Source: Akkermansiaceae bacterium UBA7890 (GTDB lineage: Bacteria; Verrucomicrobiota; Verrucomicrobiia; Verrucomicrobiales; Akkermansiaceae). Taken from it: 26,809 nt of DNA. Of this stretch, positions 9,201 to 16,674 are shown piece after piece (the stretch's first letter is position 1; each line of letters starts with the position of its first letter). A program made the translations under genes and the position numbers. The notes beneath the pieces are model-generated. The model did no database searches and was not told the origin of the DNA. It saw only the letters and a list, made by a program, of their open reading frames with translations. The stretch is from the NCBI GenBank assembly GCA_002501065.1, contig DLRK01000016.1:1-26809 (forward strand), written 5' to 3'.

Positions 9201-11616
9201 TGACTCCGCGGGCTCCATCCCGGAACATGACGAAGTGAATATTATCCCGGTGCAGGTCGCTCGGCTGGTGGACGTGGTCCTGGTGATGGACCGGAGTGGC
9301 AGCATGGGGGCCGAGGTTCCCGTCTCCAACGGAACCCAGACCAAGCTCGAGCAACTGAAGAAGTCCACCAAGTTGTTCCTCGACCTCATGCGTACAAATG
9401 AGGGGGATCGTCTGGGTGAAGTGAGTTTCGCCTCCACCGAATCGATTGATTTCGACGAGCCTGGTGCCATTGAAATGGTGACGGAATTGACCTCGGGACC
9501 CGGAGGGAACCTCAATACCGCCAAAAGTGAGGTGGATGCCCTGTCGGCCGGGGGTGCAACGAACATCCGGGATGCCCTGCAGACCGGGCTGGACCTTCTC
9601 CCGCCGGGATCTGATCGCCGCAAGGTGCTGGTCTTTCTCTCCGACGGGATGAAGACGGCGGGTGGTGACCCGACCGAGTCAGCCTTCCTGAACCAGTTCT
9701 CCGCCGAGGATGTGAACGTCTTCTCGGTAGGATTTGGAACGGAAGGCGGATCCGGCCTGGCCGGCCTGGATCTCAATCTCCTCTCGACCCTCTCGACCCA
9801 GGGACCGGATGGACTCTTCCACGTGGCGGAGAATTCCACCCAGCTGGACAAGTTCTTCATTGAGGCGCTTGGAGGCGCGATTGAAAGTGAACTGGTTGTC
9901 GACCCCGAGGGCGATCTCGCTCCCGGCCAGTCGGTGGAAGTTGACGCCGGACTGGGATCCAAGGATCTCACCGCGACCTTCATCGCCACCTGGGACGATC
10001 CTGCAGCCAGCCTGCAGCTGACCCTGCGTTCGCCGACGGGTCTTCTTATCACGGAAGGAAATGCCGCCAGTTTCGGCGACAAGGTCCAGTTTACGCGCCA
10101 GCCCGGCTACGTGTTTGCCAGGATCAAACCACCGCTTCCTTCGGGGCCGTCCAGTTCGCACGCGGGCACCTGGAGCATGATCATCCGGAACGGGGGGAGA
10201 ATCACAACCCATTACATGGCTAACGTACTGGCCGATTCCACGGCTCACTTTTCGCTGGCTACCCCACTCCCGGCGGGAAGAACGTCCTATGAACCGGGCG
10301 ATCATATCGAGTTCTCCGCCCTCCTGCGGGGAGCCGCTCCGGGGGCCTTGAGACAGGCTGTGATCAAGGTGCAGCCGTTTGTTCCGGCTATCGGGATCGG
10401 GGAGGTGTTCTCCTCCAAGGCCCTGACTGCGGAGGATCTCGCTAATGTGCCCCTCGCGATCAACAAGGAACCGCTCTCGGTTCTTGAGCGAATGGGGATG
10501 GCGTATCAGCTGAAATACGGGGAACCTCCGGTTTCGAAGCTGCCTGCGGCGCCCTTCACCCTGTCGTTGGAGGATCTGATGAAGGACTCTGCGCTGTTCC
10601 AGGGCGCCTTCCCGGCCCCGGTTCCCGGCGAATACAGTTTCCTGATCCGGGCCAGCGTGCTCGACGAGAATTGCGAGCCCATCAACCGGGAAATCCTGCA
10701 TACCGTGTGGGTGGCTCCGAAGCCGGATCCGGGCACCACCGAGGTGGTGATTGATGCCCAGCCTCCCACCTACCTGGTGAAGGTGACGCCCCGCGACCGG
10801 GTCCAGGGCCATGTCGGTCCGGGGTATGCCGATCGGTTTGAACTTGTCGGCAAGGGCGTGAGACAAATCGGCCCCGTGCAGGACATGCTGGATGGAACCT
10901 ACCTGATTGCGCTCGTTCGTGAAACACGGGAGGGTGCCGCCCTTGAGATTTCCTTCCAAGGAGTGGCATTGGCCCCGATCGTCTTCGACCAGGGGACGGG
11001 GCCTTCCGATCCCGTCAGCACCCCGGCGGGCCAGCGGGTGGGGGTGGCCCTTGGCTCCAACCTTGCACTTGAGTTTGGGGAAGTGCTGGAGGCGGGTCAG
11101 TCAACCCTGACATTGAATGAAGGACCGGATTCCCTTAAGGGGCTCCTCGGGGCCGCGCCGTTGGCCTTCGAGGTTTCGACTACTGCCAACTTCGGATCCA
11201 GCGACGTGGACGTGATGGTGGGATATGAGGAAAGCCACTACGCCGACGAGAGGAATCTGATCCTTGTGCAGAAGCAGGGGGACGCCTGGATCGAGATCAC
11301 GACTGACCTGGACGTGACGTCCAATGTGGTTCGTGGGCGCACCAGTTTGCTCTCTGAGTTCGCGGTCCTGGAGATGGTCCAGGTGGAGGAAGCCGGTCAA
11401 CTGTCCCTCGGGCGGAATGGCGCGGGTGAAATGGAGATCACTACTCCCGGAGGAAGATTCTATTACCTTCAGTATGCTGAAGATCTGAACTCTCCCTGGG
11501 AGAGAATATCCCCGGCGTTCAATGGAATCCTCATGGACCATGATCCCGGTCGACTCGGACGGAAAAGCGGGTTTTACCGACTGGAGGTCCGCCAACCGTC
11601 GGCGTCCAATCCATAA
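6235..11616 (+). CDS. large secreted subtilisin-like (S8) protease with CARDB-like and VWA domains
   Basis: 1793 aa from the ATG at 6235. The signal peptide is MKKNRIVVQFKR plus a hydrophobic core ending GFAAA. Residues ~150-340 contain two I9-like propeptide-type segments. The S8 catalytic domain spans ~360-690 with Asp376 (HDSG), His398 (HGTHVAG), oxyanion Asn508 (AAGNNG) and Ser585 (GTSMASP), all intact. A beta-sandwich (~700-860, ITLAWDD, INDLDLELVSP) of the kind that follows many S8 domains comes next, then a CARDB-like module (~867-1008). A von Willebrand A domain (~1012-1215) has the MIDAS motif DRSGS starting at Asp1019. Several more beta modules follow, and the C-terminus (YYLQYAEDLNSPWERI to SGFYRLEV) is the tail typical of secreted verrucomicrobial proteins. 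There is no PEP-CTERM. It is probably a calcium-dependent extracellular or surface protease; the substrate is unknown. Confidence 0.92.
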   Translation: MKKNRIVVQFKRLVMVLLIGCVAGIPGFAAADTALNISGPDSVAHHPFTVLVPGAIKAEISWTGDSSELRARLLGREPGVYAEIRGKSPLVLAYDVKDENVRRGVNWRLVIDDPAGGGDARISLKLDMPEDREARADFDRRKIILRSGEFLPSADLQKEFMNRLERSNGAGVHGLIVLRRAVTRQDIKILERKGVRRQSFLSKRHSVGLIEHGFRPGDPQVAEMLKAIVPLEPQDKVDPDLWVGNYRHFEILENGVPQGINRALNRDGSLNLRVKFYPDTREQNIREELGQLTQKFSPKSDNLWQVTIASDKLQVLADKEQVEWIEAGEKPLLLLNDTTRAAINVDPLQDATVNAGANTIAYAGLTGAGITIGIHDSGVDAGHNDLNVIRDVSGSASHGTHVAGIAAGSGIQSALIDDFGNPNGGTAFQYRGMAPNASIVDWAGLIDAANTLDSITNDSLDLVNHSHVLSFGGNYDADCALIDQLVRGEATSGGTPVPRRPRIFAAGNNGSSPQYGWIFGYFSTLNQAKNCVMVGSWDAGTGFLSNFSSMGPAFDGRLVPDVLAPGSNVISCHTSNRYVSKSGTSMASPAVAGVHGLLLEAWQNTYNVPLGLTVDSNPPLPSTLRAILIQTATDIVSNDVRNQVHGEIDSDSNAGNGNDGSGRVSATVGPDFSTGFGMIDAQAAVNLLENARMDGGVPIPNQIVQDTVNQGAMEEFEFVVEAAGPVRITLAWDDIEAAVQLPGTSPCLINDLDLELVSPQGDVFYPWQLGQTILDSVGNPIADEDQLPGTAIQVQIPISPNLLSGSDYIPASAITGTGVWVAGTGKDHLNNVEQVSIPNAMAGRWTARVIGFDIPTGAQDFSLVGMPYPDLPELVGSNEEKVGIPGLSTDFTFDWSVSNIGTAATGGSFEYTVLLSADFQLGGDVPLTIQSDSVAPDGTIGALGAGDSAAITTTVQITPAQASALLGISSGSVTVADLVENDVFLLVYYDSAGSIPEHDEVNIIPVQVARLVDVVLVMDRSGSMGAEVPVSNGTQTKLEQLKKSTKLFLDLMRTNEGDRLGEVSFASTESIDFDEPGAIEMVTELTSGPGGNLNTAKSEVDALSAGGATNIRDALQTGLDLLPPGSDRRKVLVFLSDGMKTAGGDPTESAFLNQFSAEDVNVFSVGFGTEGGSGLAGLDLNLLSTLSTQGPDGLFHVAENSTQLDKFFIEALGGAIESELVVDPEGDLAPGQSVEVDAGLGSKDLTATFIATWDDPAASLQLTLRSPTGLLITEGNAASFGDKVQFTRQPGYVFARIKPPLPSGPSSSHAGTWSMIIRNGGRITTHYMANVLADSTAHFSLATPLPAGRTSYEPGDHIEFSALLRGAAPGALRQAVIKVQPFVPAIGIGEVFSSKALTAEDLANVPLAINKEPLSVLERMGMAYQLKYGEPPVSKLPAAPFTLSLEDLMKDSALFQGAFPAPVPGEYSFLIRASVLDENCEPINREILHTVWVAPKPDPGTTEVVIDAQPPTYLVKVTPRDRVQGHVGPGYADRFELVGKGVRQIGPVQDMLDGTYLIALVRETREGAALEISFQGVALAPIVFDQGTGPSDPVSTPAGQRVGVALGSNLALEFGEVLEAGQSTLTLNEGPDSLKGLLGAAPLAFEVSTTANFGSSDVDVMVGYEESHYADERNLILVQKQGDAWIEITTDLDVTSNVVRGRTSLLSEFAVLEMVQVEEAGQLSLGRNGAGEMEITTPGGRFYYLQYAEDLNSPWERISPAFNGILMDHDPGRLGRKSGFYRLEVRQPSASNP

Positions 11617-11791
11617 GGGGTGTTTATGCGCCTTTGAACGGGGTTGTTTCTGGATGTGCAGACGCAGGTCTCTCGTGAATGAACACACTCCGTGAACTGA
11701 CTATCCTGCTCCTTCTCTCCGGCTTTGCTGATGGCTCGACCGCGAGGAGGAGCAGGCCAACCCCTCTCCTTCGAGGCAAGGCACCGATGCT

Positions 11792-12610
11792 TCAGGGCTG
11801 GAAGTTGGAGGGTTTGGGAAGAGGGCTGTCCGGATCGTTCGCTCCGGGAGTGCCGGCTGGAACTCCAAGGGGCACCGGGCGGATACGTTCGGAAGTGATT
11901 CGAACCACCACGTTGTAACCACTGCCTTCCTGCCCGGTTCCCAGAATGACACTGTGTCCCTCCTCGGTGTACCAGAGGTGGGAGCCCAGGATGGCACCGT
12001 CCTGAAGCTCTTCGACACCGGGAAACCCGGCGGCCTGCACCGGTCGACCATGCAATTTGCCGAGGAGGTCGATGAGTTCGGACCAGTTGCCACGCAGGGA
12101 GGTGATATACTGGCCCTTGCTGACGGGTTGAGTCTGGAGGCTCACTTCACGAAGCCCCCCGCTTTTGTGCCAGTCGAAGAATAGGAAGCAGTGCAGTCCG
12201 CCGATGGTGGCCTTGGTCTTGTAGATCCCATTGAGTCCGGTGCGACCGAGGAAGATTCCGTCGCCGGCGGAGGTGACGAGGGGACTGACCTTGAGTTTCT
12301 TCTCCACCGTATTGCGGTTGTCGCCGAACTCGAGCTGGTCGAATGCGGCGCCCTTGGGGGGTGGGGCGTCGGCGGCGAGATCCTTGGGAGCGACATTGCT
12401 GCGCACCCAGGTCTGGTCCTCGGTGTGCAGCTTCCTGATGCTCAGGGTGATGATCCGTCCATCGCGGCGCTTGAGGGTGACGCGTGCGCCGTCGCTGGAG
12501 AGATACTCGGCCTGGAAGCTCCTGGTGCCCTCCAGGTTGCGCCATGCACGCATGGCAGCCGGGGCTGCCATGCTGGAGGCCAGGACAAGGAGAAGGAGAA
12601 GGGGTCGCAT
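11792..12610 (-). CDS. SHD1-domain exported protein
   Basis: 272 aa from the ATG at 12610. The open frame continues upstream to 12862, but that part is low-complexity and crosses the neighbouring terminator. A signal peptide (MRPLLLLLVLASSMAAPAA) is followed at ~20-70 by an SHD1-type (SLA1 homology 1) small beta domain: RAWRNLEGTRSFQAEYLS, then ITLSIRKLHTEDQTWV. This domain is frequent in Verrucomicrobia and Planctomycetes, often with the consensus W.d..G...A....v......v.l...dG....v.l..Ls..D. Residues ~90-245 form a second, unnamed domain containing FDQLEFGDNRNTVEKKLKV and LHCFLFFDWHKSGGLREVS. The tail is Pro-rich. Function is unknown; it is likely periplasmic or surface-located. It converges on the protease gene and lies downstream of the TIGR04073 gene, from which the terminator at 12757-12785 separates it. 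Confidence 0.75.
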   Translation of the reverse strand: MRPLLLLLVLASSMAAPAAMRAWRNLEGTRSFQAEYLSSDGARVTLKRRDGRIITLSIRKLHTEDQTWVRSNVAPKDLAADAPPPKGAAFDQLEFGDNRNTVEKKLKVSPLVTSAGDGIFLGRTGLNGIYKTKATIGGLHCFLFFDWHKSGGLREVSLQTQPVSKGQYITSLRGNWSELIDLLGKLHGRPVQAAGFPGVEELQDGAILGSHLWYTEEGHSVILGTGQEGSGYNVVVRITSERIRPVPLGVPAGTPGANDPDSPLPKPSNFQP

Positions 12611-12756
12611 GAGCTGTTGGAATGATTCTAGCAGTCTCCCCGGGAGGTGGCCAGTGATTGGTTTGGGCACGGAGGGATCGCATATCCGGGTCGATGCTGA
12701 AGGCGCTCGCCGGGTGGGGTGTTTTCCAGGCCAGGATTTCGAGCGGACTGACGACG

Positions 12757-12785
12757 AAAAAAAAGACCCGGCCGGAGCCGGGTCT
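12757..12785 (-). terminator. intrinsic (Rho-independent) terminator after the TIGR04073 gene
   Basis: Read on the minus strand: a perfect 9-bp GC-rich stem (12785-12777 with 12772-12764) around a 4-nt loop, followed at once by an unbroken run of T (12763-12757). It starts 37 bp beyond the stop of the gene ending at 12822. This is the clearest terminator in the window. Confidence 0.9.
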
Positions 12786-12821
12786 CTATTATTTGGGTTT
12801 TGCTGGGAAAGGTTTCTGTCG

Positions 12822-13250
12822 TTACCGGCTTTGGCGGCGGGCATGGCTGAAGTAGGTCTCATAGCCGAGTTCGGGCGGGAACTCAGACAGTCCGTCGTGC
12901 GGGTTCATTTCGACGCGCCAATCGGTTCCGCACTTCTTGTAGGGCGGCTTGAAAGTGCCTTTATAGGTAGGGCAGTAGAAGGTGACGAGCTCGTAGAAAC
13001 CGTAGCCCATGCGCTTGAGGGTGCGCTGGCCCCCATCGACGATTCCGTAGGATCCACCGGACTTGCGACCGCTTCCAGTGCCGCGACGGAAGAACTGCTC
13101 AGGAATCTCGACCGCTCCGTAGAGGATGTTGGAGAGGGCACGACCGAGCTTGCGAGAGGAGTTATACTGTGCTCCCGGAGGCGCTTGGATGTCGGCGTAG
13201 GCGGCGCCGGACAAGGCAAAGAGGGAGGCGATCAGGATCAGTTTTCTCAT
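12822..13250 (-). CDS. putative exosortase-associated protein, TIGR04073 family
   Basis: 142 aa from the ATG at 13250, with a signal peptide (MRKLILIASLFALSGAAYA). The mature protein carries the family's conserved pattern: SRKLGRALSNILYGAVEIP (K.GRgl.N...g..EiP), then GGSYGIVDGGQRTLKRMGYG and a C-terminal YELVTFYCPTYKG. TIGR04073 proteins occur in genomes with PEP-CTERM/exosortase systems, but their function is not established. Two cysteines (about residues 93 and 107, in FYCPTYKG and YKKCGTDW) could form a disulfide. The gene has its own terminator (12757-12785) and 158 bp of upstream non-coding DNA, suggesting a monocistronic unit. Its presence fits the PEP-CTERM protein at 3859-4632, about 8 kb away. 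No Shine-Dalgarno sequence precedes the start. Confidence 0.78.
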   Translation of the reverse strand: MRKLILIASLFALSGAAYADIQAPPGAQYNSSRKLGRALSNILYGAVEIPEQFFRRGTGSGRKSGGSYGIVDGGQRTLKRMGYGFYELVTFYCPTYKGTFKPPYKKCGTDWRVEMNPHDGLSEFPPELGYETYFSHARRQSR

Positions 13251-13408
13251 TACGGGGAACAGTTTGAGCGAGGAACGCAGGGACTGGCAAGCGGTTATTA
13301 GCTAATTATGGATGAGACGGAACCCGGCTGCAGCCGACGGGTCGGCGGCCTTGTGGTCCTGCTGGCAGAATCGAGGCAAAAGTCCTACCCGCATGGAGTA
13401 GCAGGGCT

Positions 13409-15796
13409 TTATTTGTCCTCGCCGGGGAGATCCCGACGTGGTTCCCAGGGGAGAGTGCCGCGGTCCGGATTTTGGGGGTAGAGGAGGCGGAGGAAGGCCT
13501 TGAGATCGGGTTTGAGCGGGCGCAGGGCACTGCGGAGGTCATTGGCTGTCTCAAGATGTCCCTGCTCCGAAAGGGCTTGAGCCTGCACTTCGATCTGATT
13601 GCGGTAGGTCTTCTGTCGTTCCTTGATCCTGGTGTCGTATTTGTTCTCAAGTTGTGTGAGCGTCCCGGCCGTGCGCTCATGGATGGCGATAAAGGCCCTG
13701 GGCCCGTCAGCAGGGAGGGCAGGCAGGAGCTGGTCCTTCTCGGAGGCTTCAACGAGATCTTTTTCGAGGCTCTCCCAGATCGCAAGTTTCTCGCGTCGGG
13801 CCGCTGTGTTCTGACCCGGTTGGCGGAGTGCATTCCTCGTTGCGGATTTCTGGGTCCGGATCAAGTTCTTGAGGCTGCGGACATACTGCTCAATCAGTTT
13901 ATTTCTGTCCCAGTCAAAGGCGCTCAGATCGGATCCCACGATCTGCTGGGTTTTGCGGTTGATGGCGGCCAGCCACGGGTCGGCGGCAAATCCCCTGGCA
14001 ACTTCTCCGGCACTGACATCAGCCGGTGAACTCCATTCCAGGAGAATGCCGGGGGCCTTTTTCCTGGAACCATCCACCATGGTCCATCTGCCGGTTCCGG
14101 TTTCGCCCGCGCCCTGCAGGAGGATGCGATTGAACAGGGGATGGGTGTTGACGTTCTCCGGGAAGCCGACGCTATGCCAGGCTTCCCGGCTGACCCATTT
14201 CCAGGGTTGGCCAGCCTGCCCACGGAATCCTCCCAACCAGAGCCCCTGACCCGTACCAAGATAGATCCAGAAGTTCTCACAGATCCAGCGGTGTTCTTCG
14301 GCACTGGAGGGGACGGCGAGATAGGCTCCGTGAATGGCAGACAGGTCGAGCGCTTCATCCCAGGTCACCATGTCTCCCCGGAGCGCGTAGAAGTGGGAGT
14401 TCCCAAAGGTGCGGGTGCCAATGGGGAGACCCTCTCCCCGGAGGAGGGATTCCCTGGATCCCGACAGGGCGAGGGTCTTGACCCGTTTGAGCTGTTCGCG
14501 CTCGGTACCCGGGTTGGTGCCGTCGTCCCTCCACTCCAGCAGGACGTCACATTTTCGTTTGGTGTTGGCAGGCATGATGATGCCATTTTCGTTGAGGGCG
14601 AGGTAGCGGTCTTCCGGAGTGCCCACCGACTTGGTGGTGGGCATGAGCGTGCCATCGAGCCACTGCCAGCGATCGTGTGCTCCTTTGCCGGCCCCGATCC
14701 AGACTGGATAACGCAGGTCGAACTGATCGCGGATCCATTGGCGTTCTCCGCGGTCGGTGAGGATCGCCAGGTGGGCACCATGAGCTTCCGCAAATGCCCT
14801 GGCGTTCTGCCAGGTCATGGAGCGATCCCAGAGGGCGTAGGTGCTGTCGTTGCGCCAGATTGCCGCCGGCGGCAGTTCATTGCGCTGGCCGGCATGGAGG
14901 GCAGTCTTCAGGCGAGGGAGGGAGTCGCGGAGGCGCTCACGGGGAACGGGGGGCCTGGTCCGGGGCTTGAGCTTGGGTTTCCGGGCAGCGTCCTGTCTGT
15001 CGCGGTCCCGGTCGATGGGATCACGACGCTCGGCAACCTTACGGTCCCGGTCCGGGTCGGAGGGGGCTGGAGAGATTCCTTCCTCCACCTCCTGACCGAA
15101 GTTTGAGGCCAACTTGAGGATCACCGAGAGGGCCACGAGGGCGAGAGCGATCTTGGTAATGATCCCCCAGGGGATTTCGATGGATCGGTCAGGTCTGATG
15201 TTGGCGGACGGGAGCGGTGTCCGGGGACGCTCGGGAATGCGGGTGACGGGAGCCTCCGGGCGTTTGATGGTGGGTCGCAGCCTTGCGGTTTGGCGGAGGT
15301 CATTGGCCAGGTTCTCCACTGAGGAGATGCGTGCTCCGGGATCGGGACTGGTGGCCTTCTTGATCAGGGTGTCCAGGACCAGGGGAGTCTTGCGGATGGT
15401 GGAAGGTGCGGGGGGGGTGTCACCCTGTGGAGTCGTGCCGGTGAGGAGTCGGTAGAGGATGCGGCCGAGCGAATAGACGTCGCAGTGTGCGACACAGTCT
15501 TTTCCGGAGAGTAATTCCGGAGCGACGTAGTCGCGGTTGCTTTCATCAATGGACTCAAGTGGTCCGGAAGCGGGTTCAAGGGTGATGGAGAGGTTGAGGT
15601 TCTCGTCAATCAGCACCTTGCGGGGGGCGAGTCCACCGTAAGCCAGGCCCCGCTGGTGCGCGGGAGCGGTCTTCTCACAAAGAGAGATGATCAGTTCGAC
15701 AGCTTGCTTGTGATCGATTGGACCGGAGCTCGTGGCGCCGGCAAGGGTCACGCTGGCACCGGGTTGAGTATCGGACGATTGCGCGTCGGAATCCAT
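13409..15796 (-). CDS. membrane-anchored pseudokinase with two C-type-lectin-like domains
   Basis: 795 aa from the ATG at 15796, with an in-frame TAA three codons upstream. Residues ~28-172 match the C-lobe of a bacterial Ser/Thr kinase: HQRGLAYGGLAPRKVLI aligns with the HxxGLxHGDLxPxNIL catalytic loop, VAPE (91-94) with the APE motif and DVYSLGRILYRLLTG (106-120) with helix F. The N-lobe (glycine loop, ATP-site Lys) is missing, the catalytic Asp is Gly55, the metal Asn is Lys60, and no DFG is seen, so it cannot be a normal kinase. A membrane helix lies at ~209-231, then a charged R/D-rich linker. Two C-type-lectin-like domains follow (~318-422 and ~468-588; MTWQNARAFAEAHGAHLAIL and MVTWDEALDLSAIHGAYLAV). 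The end (~620-790) is predicted helical, with coiled-coil character. The likely topology is a cytoplasmic pseudokinase and an external lectin part: a sensor or scaffold. Confidence 0.82.
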   Translation of the reverse strand: MDSDAQSSDTQPGASVTLAGATSSGPIDHKQAVELIISLCEKTAPAHQRGLAYGGLAPRKVLIDENLNLSITLEPASGPLESIDESNRDYVAPELLSGKDCVAHCDVYSLGRILYRLLTGTTPQGDTPPAPSTIRKTPLVLDTLIKKATSPDPGARISSVENLANDLRQTARLRPTIKRPEAPVTRIPERPRTPLPSANIRPDRSIEIPWGIITKIALALVALSVILKLASNFGQEVEEGISPAPSDPDRDRKVAERRDPIDRDRDRQDAARKPKLKPRTRPPVPRERLRDSLPRLKTALHAGQRNELPPAAIWRNDSTYALWDRSMTWQNARAFAEAHGAHLAILTDRGERQWIRDQFDLRYPVWIGAGKGAHDRWQWLDGTLMPTTKSVGTPEDRYLALNENGIIMPANTKRKCDVLLEWRDDGTNPGTEREQLKRVKTLALSGSRESLLRGEGLPIGTRTFGNSHFYALRGDMVTWDEALDLSAIHGAYLAVPSSAEEHRWICENFWIYLGTGQGLWLGGFRGQAGQPWKWVSREAWHSVGFPENVNTHPLFNRILLQGAGETGTGRWTMVDGSRKKAPGILLEWSSPADVSAGEVARGFAADPWLAAINRKTQQIVGSDLSAFDWDRNKLIEQYVRSLKNLIRTQKSATRNALRQPGQNTAARREKLAIWESLEKDLVEASEKDQLLPALPADGPRAFIAIHERTAGTLTQLENKYDTRIKERQKTYRNQIEVQAQALSEQGHLETANDLRSALRPLKPDLKAFLRLLYPQNPDRGTLPWEPRRDLPGEDK

Positions 15797-16001
15797 GGAA
15801 GCTTACATTTCGGAGGTCTGGAATCCTGCCGATCAGAGAAGGATAGTCATTTCCCGGCAAAAAGGAAAAGGGGTAATCGGAATTATGGGCTGTCGAGATG
15901 TCCGGTGGTGGGGGCGGACGATGTCTTTTCATGAGGGAGGGTATCCATCCTCCCCGCCTGCCAGGGTGAAGATCAATCGTCAAGCGGCAGACCAGGCCGC
16001 C

Positions 16002-16574
16002 CTATTCCCCGTCGGCATTTACCGCAGGCGGTTCTCCACTTTCGCCCTCCGCCGGTGCTTCTTCATCCGGGGAGAGGAGTTTCTGGACTTCTTCCTGAAG
16101 GGGAGTCACCTGGCTAAGGGGAATCTGGGGATCCTTCACGATGAAGATCTCACCCGAGTAACGGTGCTGGTAGATGCGGAGGAGCCCGCTACGGGTTTTC
16201 TGAGAGTCCGTTTCGATAAGGATCTTTTTCCTCTCGAGCATGACTGCCAGAATGTAACGGGTGTTTTCGGTGTGAGCTTCATCCTGCTCGATCAGGCTGG
16301 TGAGGAGAGCTTCAGGATCGTCCCTGTCGATGATCTCGACCTTGGCTTCCACTTCGGGAGGCCGGTAGACGGTACGCCAGAAGGAGAAGGGTTGCTCTGA
16401 TTGCTCGCCACGCGCGTCCCAGGCCTCCTGGGAGAAATCCAGTCGCAGGTAGCCATCGGACTCCGGGTCAGGGAGGAGAGCTGTAAAGAAGGTCTCCCCC
16501 TCGGTGAAGGGCTTCTCGGTGACGGAGCAATGATGCGCACGAGACTTGATGTGCCAGGAGTCGGCGAGGGGCAT
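16002..16574 (-). CDS. conserved hypothetical protein with CxxT zinc-ribbon-like start
   Basis: 190 aa from the ATG at 16574; a GTG at 16604 would add ten residues, and neither start has a Shine-Dalgarno sequence. The N-terminus reads SWHIKSRAHHCSVTEKPFTEGETFF, a pattern (W.I..R...C..T...F..Ge.f.tal) I associate with small uncharacterised proteins of Verrucomicrobia and Planctomycetes. A central segment (EALLTSLIEQDEAHTENTRYILAVMLERKKIL) is helical, and the C-terminus is acidic and proline-rich. There is no signal peptide or membrane helix, so it is probably cytoplasmic. It lies 100 bp after the LptF/G-type gene and 205 bp before the pseudokinase gene on the same strand. Function unknown. Confidence 0.7.
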   Translation of the reverse strand: MPLADSWHIKSRAHHCSVTEKPFTEGETFFTALLPDPESDGYLRLDFSQEAWDARGEQSEQPFSFWRTVYRPPEVEAKVEIIDRDDPEALLTSLIEQDEAHTENTRYILAVMLERKKILIETDSQKTRSGLLRIYQHRYSGEIFIVKDPQIPLSQVTPLQEEVQKLLSPDEEAPAEGESGEPPAVNADGE

Positions 16575-16674
16575 GAGAGGAATGAAAGTGACCGGCTTAG
16601 TCACGGTGGGACTGAGCCGTGACGGCAGTGAAGGGGAAAGTGGGCGCTGTGGAAAGTGAAAGTGAGGAGGAGAA

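Noticed and set aside
9679..10959. Minus-strand open frame of 426 codons
   Set aside because: Lies wholly inside the S8 protease/VWA gene in antisense; composition is shadow-like (R/G/H-rich).
11679..11918. Plus-strand 79-codon frame beginning with a signal-peptide-like segment (MNTLRELTILLLLSGFADG)
   Set aside because: Only the first ~35 codons are outside the SHD1 gene, and the rest is its antisense. No ribosome binding site. Could be a truncated gene start, but not supportable.
12231..13301. Plus-strand open frame of 356 codons
   Set aside because: Runs antisense across the SHD1 gene, the terminator and the TIGR04073 gene, so it cannot be a real gene alongside them.
13251..13408. Sigma70-like promoter (TTCCGT, 16 bp, TAATAA) before the TIGR04073 gene
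   Set aside because: The -35 element matches poorly; not distinguishable from chance in AT-richer intergenic DNA.
14141..15106. Plus-strand open frame of 321 codons
   Set aside because: Antisense to the lectin-like and linker regions of the pseudokinase gene; no family motif.
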